Shown here piece by piece: positions 45,293-56,354 of a stretch of 64,000 nucleotides of DNA; positions within the stretch are counted from its first letter, which is position 1, and each line of letters begins with the position of its first letter. Both the position numbers and the translations under genes were made by a program. The DNA comes from Inonotus obliquus (taxonomy: Eukaryota > Basidiomycota > Agaricomycetes > Hymenochaetales > Hymenochaetaceae): positions 620,001 to 684,000 of the forward strand of contig JAJHTX010000006.1 of assembly GCA_032164295.1 (NCBI GenBank), given 5' to 3'. Below the pieces are notes generated by a model, which saw only the letters and a list, made by a program, of their open reading frames with translations, did no database searches and was not told the DNA's origin.

Positions 45293-46398
45293 TTTGTTCG
45301 TAGAGAAAGCTTGTTAACGGCGTTCGCAATACCAACCGATCTTGAACACACCTGTGCAGTCAACAAGTGTTGCATGTGTGGGAATATATCTGACATAATA
45401 CTATATAGCACATATTGTATATGAGTCACCCGATTTAGGAAGTCTTCAATGGTGGACATACATGCATACATAAATGAAATGAAGCTGTACATGTCAACTA
45501 CAAACTACCACCCTAGATCTACTAGCTACTGGAATCAATGACCTTCTCCCATCCATCTTTTCCGGTTTGTAAAGTAACCAAGAAAGTCCCCGCACGTGAA
45601 GTAAGAACCGACCTGAGGTGATACATCTACCAGCCCAATCTTCTACGTATCTCAGTCTGATCTTTCAGTACGATGCGAGCCAAGAAAGATCTTGTGAAGC
45701 TCTGGACCGGAGCTGAGATAGAGGATGTTGTTCCCATTGCCCATCAGACTACTCCATTCATCTCTATATCTCCATGAATGTTATGCCTCCTAAATTCAGG
45801 AGAATGAGGCCGTGGTCTTTCGAAGATAACATTAATTGTGGCTAGCCTGAGAGCGCATAGTGTACTGAGTATATGTGGCGTCTCGGGACCAGGCCCAGGA
45901 GATCTATCTCAATATGTATCTACTTCTACTTTGCTGAGTGAGTTCTCGTAATGATGGTTCGGCGATTCGGTGAACTGGTTAGTGAATCTTTTCAAGTTGA
46001 GCAAAATCTCGAGTTTATAGACTTGAAAACTAAGCGTCAACATGTTTTCATAGTTATAATTCCGAGTCTGAGCCCGTAACCAACGTGGTAGTGACAAAAC
46101 TAGATATTCCAAGTCTGACCCAACGTTCATCAGTGTCGTTATCGATGAATACAGAGGCACCTTGTTTGACTTTTCGTTAACGCGCCATATGTGTATGACA
46201 GAAATCACTTCGCGTTTGATCTTTACATAAGTTGACATCAGCAAGAGATGTTCATTGCCCAACGATTGTGGAAGGACTCGGAGTGAAATTTCGAGATGGT
46301 CATGAACATGGGGTGAAAGAAAAACTTGATTTGAACTTGGTAGCCAACTTGTCTCGAAAGTAATCCATACTATTTCCCGATTATATTTCTAAACACAT
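45293..46398. other. Intergenic: RPS5 5' side and F-box copy 6 3' flank
   Basis: The left end holds the RPS5 promoter. 45575-45620 (AAAGTAACCAAGAAAG, GCACGTGAAGTAAGAACC) resembles 63765-63815 near the right edge. From about 45900 the F-box 3' flank begins. No gene was recognised. Confidence 0.45.
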
Positions 46399-47826
46399 TC
46401 AGCTGTGAGTTATGGAGTGTTCTACTAGAAGTTCTCTACGATAATAAGGAGGGGAGCTCACCTCTCCCTTAAGCACAATGTCTAAGCTCATCTCTCCCTT
46501 AAGCACAATGTCTAAGCTCTTCATTCCGTTCCACCAAGGTGCTAACGCATCCCAAATATCTTCATGCTCGTGACGAATGCACGAAATTGGTAGTTGAAGG
46601 ATATCGTCGAACGTCGCTGTTCCTAACACTGCCGTCCCGTCCCCTCTTGACTTTGCCATGAGATAAAGAGCGTCTAAATTCCGCCAGAACTCATTCCCGC
46701 ACTTGAAGTTCCACCACTCCAGACTGATGTATCGCAAGACGGGGCATATAATAGGGCTATCATTACTCGAAGTGAGCCCTTCGAATAAAACGCTTGGCTC
46801 ATCACCGCCAGAAATGAGGAGTTCTTGTAGTGTGGGTAGCATACGAAGGATGGGAAGCAACTCGTCCGGCTTTGCATCGTAGTCTTGTAGATCTAGCTTT
46901 TCTAGACGTGGATGAGAACGCTCGATAATGTTGCGAAGGAGATTATATGATTCGAAACGAGGTTGGAATGTTTGAAACTTTAGATGCTTCAGCTCGGGAA
47001 GGGTCAATTTGTCCATCATGGCCGTAAGGTGGCCATTTGTACTCCTTAACGCAAGCGTCTGGACATTGTGTACAAAGCAGATTCCCGGCAACGTATGATC
47101 CGGTATAAGGATACCGGATAGTATGAAGGATTCGGCTCGAAAATCTGTAAGATTCGGACAAGCCCTCAAGATAGCGAGGCAGTGTTCGGCGACTTCCACT
47201 TCCCCGGGCATGTTCGGGATTATACGAGCCACTCTTCTAAGAGAACGGACGGGATCCTCGCCGAATTCGATGGTATGTCCACCATCCAGCATCATGAATT
47301 CCAGTTGGTGGGACCGGGCGATGCCAATATGCGGAACGATCTCTGCTCCGTCGTACGTTTGCACGTCGGTGATAAGAGTTATGGACGACAACATGGGCAT
47401 ATCCGTCAGTTCTATCGTAAACTCAGACGAAGCCAGAAATTGCCATTTGAAGCGAACATCCTTCCACCGTTGTTGTTCCGCAACCAGAGACTGGACGACA
47501 AGTTCCAGATGCCGACACTCTCCGGGTCCAAGACCCTCTTCAGCAAGGCACTTGATTGAGAAATTCAAAGGCGCTTTCGCCGTCCTCTCGAGCCACGTAT
47601 GAAAAACTGCGAGCATGCGTTCTCGTCGTTTCGGGCCACTAAAGTCATCGATGCAAAGGTACGACCACAATGTTCCGCGTGAGAGGGCAACTTGACGCCA
47701 GCGACGGCAGACATGAGATGAGAAGAGGGGTTCAATCATAACTCCTCTGCTCCGTGATCGCGTTTGTGCATCCACAGTGATCGTATGAAAAATGTCATAG
47801 AGAACATCGTCAGGTAGGCTGGTCAT
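46399..47826 (-). CDS. F-box protein, copy 6 (intact, with tail repeat)
   Basis: 475 residues from ATG 47826. The F-box MTSLPDDVLYDIFHTI, IEPLFSSHVCRRWRQV, ALSRGTLWSYLCI is followed by LVVQSLVAEQQRWKDVRFKW and leucine-rich segments (SHPRLEKLDLQDYDAKPDEL). It groups with copy 9 by sequence and by a shared 5' flank. The C-terminus carries a perfect-length 10-residue repeat, LDIVLKGEMS then LDIVLKGEVS, from a 30-bp tandem duplication at about 46458-46517. It then continues into PPYYRRELLVEHSITHS. Confidence 0.9.
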   Translation of the reverse strand: MTSLPDDVLYDIFHTITVDAQTRSRSRGVMIEPLFSSHVCRRWRQVALSRGTLWSYLCIDDFSGPKRRERMLAVFHTWLERTAKAPLNFSIKCLAEEGLGPGECRHLELVVQSLVAEQQRWKDVRFKWQFLASSEFTIELTDMPMLSSITLITDVQTYDGAEIVPHIGIARSHQLEFMMLDGGHTIEFGEDPVRSLRRVARIIPNMPGEVEVAEHCLAILRACPNLTDFRAESFILSGILIPDHTLPGICFVHNVQTLALRSTNGHLTAMMDKLTLPELKHLKFQTFQPRFESYNLLRNIIERSHPRLEKLDLQDYDAKPDELLPILRMLPTLQELLISGGDEPSVLFEGLTSSNDSPIICPVLRYISLEWWNFKCGNEFWRNLDALYLMAKSRGDGTAVLGTATFDDILQLPISCIRHEHEDIWDALAPWWNGMKSLDIVLKGEMSLDIVLKGEVSSPPYYRRELLVEHSITHS

Positions 47827-47924
47827 GGCAAATTTTGGCAATCTGGTATAGGGTGGTAGTGTTAGGACTGAGCAAGTGTGTGTATGATACCACGTACTAG
47901 TAATCACTGCTCATCCACTCTGGG

Positions 47925-48315
47925 GATAATAGTGTAGGCAGAGGAGAAGTCGAAGGTTCTGTAGCCTGCAGTGGTGGTACTTATAGCGTAACCATAGTGG
48001 CCATGAAGCTCCGGCCACAGCTCCGGCCATGCTGTGGCCAATATTGCCGAAGACTGCCGACCATACGGAAGCGGCCACAACCTCATTTTAAACATCTGAC
48101 CTGGTGTCTTGTCTACATAGACCATCAGTATTGCTCCAGCACGATTCAGTCATCCTACATCCGCATCAGACCAGCCTCGGAATTCCACCTACGGGTCACT
48201 TCTTCGGTCGTACTCTACGGGCAGTCTCGATCGTAATACAATCCAAACGTGTCGATCGCCAACCTTTGACTCCAGGTGAACAAAGCTAGAACTCATGATC
48301 TCCTTCAAGACTCCT
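47925..48315. repeat. F-box 5' flank duplicate, partner of 57800-58215
   Basis: Almost identical over about 390 bp to the region upstream of copy 9 (GTAACCATAGTGGCCATGAA, GACTGCCGACCATACGGAAG, ATCTGACCTGGTGTCTTGTC). It contains closely spaced CTCCGGCCA / CTGTGGCCA repeats at 48008-48042 that could be protein-binding sites. Confidence 0.75.
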
Positions 48316-48688
48316 GTCGGAGATTGAGCGTGGGGAAGGAAAGACGCCGATCCCGAAAATGTTTGATCCTGGCTCTTCACGGAGCTCTCTCGGACTGTAT
48401 TAAATATTACTACTGATGGGTCGAGGTATGAAGGGAGATTGCGTAAAAACGGAAATGTACTCATCAGATGCAACCGTGGAAAGAGGCGTGCGGTTCGATG
48501 TGGTGGTAAATGATCTCTCACCTTCCTTTATTACTATTTTACGGCAGAACGTCGATGGCACGTGTCCATCGAGTCATCTTACATCCGCATCATATCAGCC
48601 TCGGTATTCCATCCACAAAGCATACCGACATAGTATTGTCCGATCGGAACTTGTAGGCTCACCAGGAGACTTAAAACGGGAATAGATT

Positions 48689-50055
48689 AGTACGTGTAGG
48701 GTTGCCGAAGTCCGGTCCTTGTCCGGTCCAGTCACTTTTGACTGGACCTCGAACCGGACCGGACCACTTTCCAGCTCTTTGTATGGACCAGGACTGGACG
48801 GCTGGCGGACCACACTTGGACTGGACATTTGGTTCGGTCCAGGTCCGACCCTGGTCCGGACCTGGACCAGATGTATTATTGTTAATTCCAATATTCTGTG
48901 AATATTTGGTTTACCATGCACACTGTCGAAGATTTAGCAACCTCACTAACCAAGTGTGTTCAATTTCGTGAGTCACAAAGGCTGTCGCACACGGAACTTG
49001 TCCAAGGTTGTCGACGTAGATGTGCAGGGTGAAATGTTAGGAAACCGTGAACAGCATGGTTGCCCAACTTTCGTCACTTGCAAACGAAGTTATCTGGGTG
49101 TCGATCGAAGTCGTTATTGCAGGTAGATTCGGTGGACAAACATTTGCTCCTGACATGAAAGGGGTGTGGAAGGAAGTTAGTTATAGGTCCGACTGTAACA
49201 ATGAGTCATAGCTACACAAAGGCATCAGAACCGTGCAAAGCTACAACGCATGAATGGGAAAATGAACTTTACAAAGTTGTGCCATAACACTTCCGTTGGG
49301 TCCTCGAGGACATGCACGAAAACGCTAACATCTACCGTCTCATCTTCGATCGTGGGATAGCTGTAACCCTATTGAATAGTAAACAGCTTCCTCAACTCGC
49401 TGAAATGTGTAAAACCCCAATCGCACTCATCAGCAATGAAACGAAGGTGCGCATCTAGGGATAATTCTGATATTGGTCGTGCCCCAACATGCGAAAAGCT
49501 ATGACTATTCGGATGAGGGGAAGTGCAAGACGTACGAGAAACGGTGCAGATGGTGGGATTCGAGATGACAAGAGCGAGCTGAGCGTATGCATGCCATCCC
49601 TCTGGTGCTCTCTTTAGATCGGAAAAGTACAGATACACGGATACGGTATCGTTCGGTGGTGCGTTTGAATTACCGAAGGGATATAAAAGTGTTTGCCTAG
49701 TAAGACGTCTAAAGATGAATGGTAAATCATTATCACGGTGAAATATAAGGACGTACCAACGATGTCCCCCACCTCAAACTCCAGACTGATAATCTTCTTC
49801 TTTAATTTCCTCCGATTTGCCAGCCTCCAACGGTAAACGGTGAACGGCCTTATTGCGTACGTGCCAAACCGGTCCAGTCCAGGTCCGGACTGGTCCACAC
49901 CGGTCCGGAAAAACAGAAGGGAGCCGGACCAAGGACCGAACCAACCTGGACCTCAGCTGAACCGGACCTGAACTGGACTGGACTATTGGTTCGGTCCGTG
50001 TCCGGACTGCGGTCCACACGGTCCAGGACCGGACTTCGGCAACCCTAAGTACGTG
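48689..50055. mobile_element. hAT-like element with 8-bp TSD, carrying a host gene fragment
   Basis: The element 48697-50047 (1351 bp) starts TAGGGTTGCCGAAGTCC and ends with its inverse. The TIRs are perfect for 23 bp and are flanked by the 8-bp direct repeat AGTACGTG (48689-48696, 50048-50055). TIR type and 8-bp duplication indicate the hAT superfamily. Both subterminal regions (48715-48870, 49865-50040) are packed with GGTCCGG / GGTCCAG units in both orientations, typical transposase-binding clusters. No transposase is present, so it is non-autonomous. The interior holds a fragment of a USP7-like gene (49273-49800). Confidence 0.88.
49273..49800 (-). pseudogene. Captured MATH-domain fragment of a USP7/UBP15-type deubiquitinase
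   Basis: On the minus strand, SLEFEVGD is followed by a GTACGT...TAG intron, then TLLYPFGNSNAPPNDTVSVY, LYFSDLKRAPEGWHAYAQLA, LVISNP, DECDWGFTHFSELRKLF and, after a TAG stop at 49369-49371, PTIEDETVDVSVFVHVLEDP followed by TEVLWHNF. The order MATH domain, DWGFT motif, V-x-V-L-x-DP-T-x-VLWHNF is that of USP7-family ubiquitin hydrolases just before the peptidase domain. The catalytic part is absent. The retained intron shows that genomic DNA was captured. In-frame stop and lack of a start make it non-functional as a protein. Confidence 0.8.
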
Positions 50056-50106
50056 TATCTATAGCTGAGCATATCAACTCACCTTTCTAGTCCTAAAGTA
50101 TAATCA

Positions 50107-52190
50107 TCATCCATCTTTCAGGCCAAAGTACAAATCCATCCGTCCATCGTCGAGTAGAGGTACAGTAGAAATTCTCATAGTGCATAAGTTCGGTTCCCGA
50201 ATTTTGCCCATACATTATGACCATTATGCAAGTTGACCTGCGTGGGAAATTTATGTCAAATATATTCAGTGGGTTTTTGGGTACTTTGTTCCTTCATTTC
50301 GGACGCGCAAAACAATGTATTTGTGATATCTAAGAGACTATGAGTGGCATGGAATCATCAAGGAGCATCTGTAGTGTACATTTGTTTTGATTGATGTGAG
50401 TATAAGAAGTGGGAGCAAGGCAAGAGAACGACGTACCAATTTGATAGACCCATCAACTTTGCTTGCTTTGTGAGATTGCTTCGCTTTGTGTGTAGATGAG
50501 CGGATGATTTTGGAATTCGGTCAGAACTAGCGGTTTGGGGTTTGGGCTTCGGACCATGTTTCTTGCCCTTCGACTCAGACAGGCAAATTTTGCGGGTTTG
50601 AATTGGAGCCATAATTGTCTGAACTGCCACATAGCTCCTAATAAAATATTTTTTTGGTGTTCCCTCCTGTTTTATGTTTGACAAAACATTGACCGTACAG
50701 TTGGATTGCTCGATAAAATGACATGAGGACTTGTTTTGTGTAAAAATAGTTGCGCAGAAAAGGGAAATCACCTGGCAAACTCACACTCATAATGCATAAG
50801 TTGCCCAAAACCCTTATGCATTATACAATTTCGCAAACTTTGCATATTTCCCCGCTCCCCGAGTCCGTTCCCGGAAAATGCCTATGCATTATGACCTTTA
50901 TGCAATATAACAATATACACTATGGGAATTTCCACTGTACCTGAATCTTACAAAACTCGTGGCAAATGCGCGAAACTGGGAGGCTGAGTATATTATCGAA
51001 TGTTGCTCTTCCGGATGTTGTTGTGCCCTCCCCTCTCGACATCGCCATTTTATAAAGGGCATCCACTTCCCGCTTGAGCGCGTTTCCGTTCAAAGGGTTC
51101 CAGGGATCCAGAAGGAAGTATCGCAACATGGTGCATGTAATAGGTTCATCGCCACGCCAGGTCAGACCTTCAAACAACTCGTCCACATCTCCACGGCCAT
51201 CAATGATAAACTCTTGAAGTAATGGTAGCATGCGAAGGATATGAATCAAGCTGTTCGACGTTGCGTTGTAAAAGCTTATATCTAGCTTCAATAAGCGTGG
51301 ACGAGAACGCTCGATGAATAGAAGGGGATGATATAATTCAACATGATTTTGGCATGTGTGAAGCTTCAGAGAGTCAAGGGGCTCAACTTGCCCATCACGA
51401 GTGCCGCAATGTCGCCATTTGGAATCCTTATCACAAGCGCCCAGACATCGTGTACAAAGCGAGTCGCCGACGACATCTGACCAGGTATAAGGGAACCGTC
51501 GAGTGAGACTTCGTGATCTCCAAGATTCGGGAAAGCCGTCAAAATCGCAAGGCAGTATTAGGCGGCTTCAACGCCCATCCATTGACTGTTCAAAATGGTA
51601 TGCCTCATTCGCTTAAAGAGAACGGATGGGTTCCTAGCCAGCGCCAATGGTATGTCTTCCAGCAAGCTGCAAGCATTCGAGTTGCCGGGACCGGGCAATT
51701 CCAATATACGGAGTGATCAGCGCACCGCCGCACGTTCGGATGTAGGTATCAATGTTTATGGACGATAGCACGGGCATATCTCGCAGTTCTATGTTCGTAG
51801 ACTCGGACGAGCAAGCCAGAAAGTGCGAAGCGAAGCGAACATCCTGCCACCGTTGTTGTTACGCGATTAGAGACTTGACGATGAGCTCCGTCTGACCCTT
51901 CCACTCTCTACCGTGACTTTGCACCCGATTGGGATATGTCCAACCTCTCGAGCCATATATGAATCATATCGAGGCATTTTCGTCGACTTGGACTGGTCCA
52001 CCGAAATATAGATGCAAAGGTATGACCACAATGTGCTATGAGAGAGGGCAACTTGATGCCAGCGACGGCAGACATGAGATGCGAAGAGCGGCTCAATCAT
52101 AACTCCTTCGTCACTCCATGACCGCAATGGTGTGCTCTATGTCATCCTATGAAAGATGCTGTAGAGGACATCGTTAGGTAGACTGGCCAT
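50107..52190 (-). pseudogene. F-box family copy 7, degenerate and split by a transposon
   Basis: ATG 52190 and a recognisable F-box (GVMIEPLFASHVCRRWHQVA) remain, but the middle is broken by stops and frame changes. The 3' part (50940-51291) keeps HILRMLPLLQEFIIDGRGDV and YFLLDPWNPLNGNALKREVD. It is closest to copy 8. A transposon at 50163-50937 interrupts the last codons; the original stop context is still visible at 50107-50109. Confidence 0.85.
50161..50939. mobile_element. pogo/Tc1-mariner-like non-autonomous element with TA duplication
   Basis: The element 50163-50937 is flanked by TA. The inverted ends CAGTAGAAATTCTCATAGTG and CACTATGGGAATTTCCACTG agree at 18 of 20 positions. On the minus strand an ORF (50358-50771) includes MAPIQTRKICLSESKGKKHG, then KRSNLTKQAKLM. 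This may be a remnant of a pogo-type transposase N-terminus; no catalytic D-D-D region fits in 775 bp. Copy 8 supplies the empty site (about 52683), which confirms the boundaries. Confidence 0.82.
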
Positions 52191-52633
52191 GGAGATCTGG
52201 TATAGGGTAATCGTGTCAGAGCTGGGTAGCTGGATCCTAGCTATATACATGCGCATGCATAATACCAAGGATGCGAACCTTGTGACGACTGAAGATAAAA
52301 CACCGGTCAATGCCGAAGACGCCGATCGTTCGGAAGCGGAATAGCCCTGTCAAAAATGATCCTGAGAGGTGTGCATTCCTGCTGCTGCCTGAGACTCTTC
52401 AAGGAGTTATTAATCAGTACATGTGTAGCACTGAAGAATCGAGGTATGTAAGGAAATTACATAATATGTGAAATGCACTCAGAGTCGGGCGTACGTGTAT
52501 CGATAGCAAAGCAGATAAATATTTCAATGCAGAATTTCCTAGCCACAAATATATCATCATCCACTTTGTGTAACTGGTGTACATTAATACGAAGGGAAGG
52601 AAGCGGACGATAGCAATGCAAAGGACACCAAGA

Positions 52634-53989
52634 TCATCCATCTTTCAATTCAAAGTACAAATCCATCCGTCCACCGTAGAGTATAGGTGCCTTAATCTTA
52701 CGAATCTCGTGGTGAATGCGTGAAACTGGGAAGCTGAGTGTATTGTTGAATGTTGCTGTTCCAGACATTGTTGTTCCCTCCCCTCTCGACATTGCCATTT
52801 CATAAAGGGCATCCACATACCGTTTGAGCGCGTTTCCGTTCAAAGGTTTCCACGGATCCAGGCGGATGTGTCGCAGCATGGGGCAAGTAATAGGTCCATC
52901 GCCACTCCAAGTAAGCCCTTCAAATAACTTGTCCGCATCTTCACAACCTTCAATGATAAGCTCTTGAAGCGATGGTGGAATACGAAGGATAGAAAGTAAG
53001 TTAATCGACGACACTTTGCAACAGTGTATATCTAGCCTCTCTAGACGTGGACGAGAACGCTCGAAGAAATCCAGCAGGGCACTCCTATGACGTGGTACGA
53101 ACGTGGTGGGATCTATGTAGAACCTCAGATAGTTCAATTCAGGAAGCGTCAATTTGTCCATCACGAGTGCCGCAAGCTCGCCTTTCGGAATCAATAGCAC
53201 AAGTCTCCGGACGTTGTGTACAAAGCAAGTCCCCTTACACGTCCGATCACGCGGAAGGGGTCGGGGGAGCATAGGAATTGAGACTTCATAATCCACAAGA
53301 TTTGGGAAAGCCCTCAAGATGGCGAGGCAGTGTTCGGCGGCTTCAACGCCCGTCCATTGGCCGCTCGGGATAGTATGCTTCATTCGTCTAAGAGAATGGA
53401 ATGGATCCTCGCCGGTCCTAATGCTATATCCGCCATCTAGTCGCATGTATCGGAGTTGCTGCGACCGGGTGATGTCAATATACGGAATGATATGCACACC
53501 GCCGCACGTTCGGATGTAGGTATCAATGCTTACGGACGACAGCATGGGCATATCCGTCAGCTTTATGTCCGTAAGCTCTCTCGAATACGCCCTGAAGTGC
53601 CAATCGAAGCGAACATCCTTCCACCGTTGCTGTTCTGCGAGCAGAGACCCCACGACGAATTCCATCCGTCGACGCTCTTCAATGTCCACATTCTCTGCTG
53701 CGCACCTAATCGAGAAGTTCAGAGGCGCTTTACCCGTCCTCTCGAGCCATGTACAAAAGATATCGAGCATGCGTTTTCGTCGACTTGGATTCGGGCCACC
53801 AAAGTCATAAATGCAAAGGTATGACCACAGTGTGCCATGCGAGAGGGCAACTTGTCGCCAGCGACGGCAGACATGAGATGCGAAGAGCGGCTCAATCATA
53901 ACTCCTTCGTCACTCCATGACCGCAATGGTGCGTCCACTGTCATCCTATGAAAGATGCTGTAGAGGACATCGTTAGGTAGACTGATCAT
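52634..53989 (-). CDS. F-box protein, copy 8 (intact)
   Basis: 451 residues from ATG 53989. F-box: MISLPNDVLYSIFHRM, IEPLFASHVCRRWRQV, ALSHGTLWSYLCI. Later segments include MEFVVGSLLAEQQRWKDVRF, LTLPELNYLRFYIDPTTFVP, RSRPRLERLDIHCCKVSSIN and IPPSLQELIIEGCEDADKLF. It is the intact relative of the neighbouring copy 7. The C-terminus ends YFELKDG. The frame stays open upstream of the ATG, but the family start is conserved here. Confidence 0.9.
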   Translation of the reverse strand: MISLPNDVLYSIFHRMTVDAPLRSWSDEGVMIEPLFASHVCRRWRQVALSHGTLWSYLCIYDFGGPNPSRRKRMLDIFCTWLERTGKAPLNFSIRCAAENVDIEERRRMEFVVGSLLAEQQRWKDVRFDWHFRAYSRELTDIKLTDMPMLSSVSIDTYIRTCGGVHIIPYIDITRSQQLRYMRLDGGYSIRTGEDPFHSLRRMKHTIPSGQWTGVEAAEHCLAILRAFPNLVDYEVSIPMLPRPLPRDRTCKGTCFVHNVRRLVLLIPKGELAALVMDKLTLPELNYLRFYIDPTTFVPRHRSALLDFFERSRPRLERLDIHCCKVSSINLLSILRIPPSLQELIIEGCEDADKLFEGLTWSGDGPITCPMLRHIRLDPWKPLNGNALKRYVDALYEMAMSRGEGTTMSGTATFNNTLSFPVSRIHHEIRKIKAPILYGGRMDLYFELKDG

Positions 53990-56354
53990 TGCAATCTGGT
54001 ATACGATGATCGTCAGTACTGGGCAACTGTTGGTCATATACATTATACTACGCACTAGTAATCCCTGTGCAGCTACCACCGAGACAAAAGGGAGACTGGG
54101 CTGCGTTCCGTGAGACCGCGACGACGATATGAGAAGAGAAGATAAAGAGAAAGAGTGAGAGAAGATAAAACTCCGGGAAATGCCGAAGATGTCGGAAGCG
54201 GAATAAGCTCTCGATCGATGAAGTATTTGCGGAAGTCAGTATCCCACGCCACCATGACCTTCCTTTATTCTAATCGTAAAACAAAACATTTCGCCTGGTA
54301 ACCTATCTAGACCTAGTGTGTGTAAACGCGCGTCAGTAATTCTAGTCACAAGTGCGCGGTAGACTTAGCTACATAGATATAGACCTAGTACATCCGCATC
54401 ATATCGGTCTCGGTGTTCCATCCACAGTGTACCGACGGATCAAACAGGCAGTCTCAGTCTCGTTCGCAATACAATACATGCGTGTCGATTGCCAACTTTG
54501 AAAATGATAGAACTGTGAACAAGGTTGTTCTGTCTGGATAATCTTTACTGCTTGTACGTCCGATATGATGCAAAACTCGAGTCTATTAGTGTTCGCACGA
54601 TGACTCTGGACCGTCCAGTGGATTCGACTGCTGCACGGGAGAAGTACATAGGTGTGTGATAGACACCGTTCTCGTACTCATGACATTGAGTCATTGACGT
54701 CGATCTTCTGATGGTGACCCAGCATAGAATGGGAGGGATGTTAGGTTGAGAGGGGGTTGGTAACCGTCATGTCCCGCAACATTCAACTAAAGTCCATCTG
54801 TATTCCATCAAGTTCATCCATCCACGCATATGACCTAGGCCCTAACCATCCCAGCTCCGGACCCTCAGACGAATCTGAGAAGCAAAAAATACTTACCCCG
54901 CGTGTTCATTCACTTCCATCCGTAAAAGAAAAGATAAGCAAATGTGCATAACACACAAAACCTGCAGTCCATCCCTTTTCAACATGACACCTTACTTCTT
55001 TTCTCCTCATGTCTGCGAGAATCTGACAAGGTTCTCTCTCACTTCGTTCATATAATCATACCTATCAAACTTCAATCGCGGTCTCACGAGGTACTCTCAC
55101 CTACCTATCCCCGACTCTTGATATGAGATCCAGAAACATGGCAACGAATACGTAAATCATCGAGTTGAATTTCTTCAAACAAGTAAGTAGATTTGTTCAT
55201 TTAGCCAGCTTGGTTTAACTCGCACGTAGAACACTGAGGAACATGGACACCTAAACTCCTAAGAAAGTGCTCATCTCACAATGAGAACTCAAACCACTGA
55301 TGCTACAAGATAGAAAAGCATTTCCATCAGCGTCAGCTGTAAATATATCCATTCGACCAGAAGGAAGAGCTCCCGCTTTCTTTTACAACTTACATCGTAA
55401 GGTATTACTTTCCGCTTACCTCCTTCCGTCCGCCATCGGGACTTAGTGCAGTGCAGATCGAAATCAGTGTCTATACACTGTGTACAAACCCTTTGACCTT
55501 TCTACGGGACATTGCGCTAGACCAAATATTCTACTCTTATGCCTTTGCCCATGTCTTTCTTCCGTCCTCCGTCCGATTCAAATCGCACAAGTCGCGTTCG
55601 AGTCGAAGGGAGCATATATAGTGATAATTGGAAAATCGACCGAGGGTAGGCATGCAACCCAAAGTACATACGCATCGTATTGTTTGACATTTCGAGAGGT
55701 TTCATTATATGACTATTATGAGCAATTTATGTTGGATATGCTCATTGCTCAGTTATCGTGGATGAAAACTATAAAGGACGTTATGGTTTAAGTTTCGAGG
55801 CATAGGTGAACATCAGTGGGTCTGCCAAAAGCGGACAATTTGATCATATATCTAAACGTTCAGCTAAATTTGTGTTCCATCATCGCGGCAACAACGTTAT
55901 TCGACGTCTTTGTCTTCGTTCATCGATGATGAATAAAGATCCGCCTTGTTTGACTGACCTCTGGGGTCAACAAGCCATGCGTGACAGAAATCACATCTGG
56001 TTTAATCTTTTCGTCTTTCGTCTTTCGACCATCGCTAGTAAGCTGAGTATGACTCGGATGTTTCAATGTCCGACTATCACAACCATAAATCATGTATATA
56101 ATGAACAACTTTACATACGTGGACACTGGTAGACATGGGGGATGTTCATTTCTCAACGGTGGTGGAAGAAGTCCGTTGAATTTCGAGGTGTAGATGAACA
56201 TCCGCGCGTCTGATAAAACAGTCGATTTGATTTGTAGTTTCTCAAATGTCTCAAAGGCAACTCAAACGATCTACTCTTCCCTTAGATTCTTATTTCCAAT
56301 TATATTTAACCACTCAGCTTTGTGTGCTACGGTGTACAATAACAAAGGAAGGGA
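53990..56354. other. Intergenic with duplicated flanks, no gene
   Basis: 54480-54530 resembles F-box 5' flanks (TTGCCAACTTTGAAAATG, CTGTGAACAAGG). 54900-55700 is a diverged duplicate of 58290-59230 (TCGCGGTCTCACGAGGTACT against TCGCAGTCTCACGAGGTACT). 55860-56350 is the conserved F-box 3' flank. No gene is supported. Confidence 0.55.
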
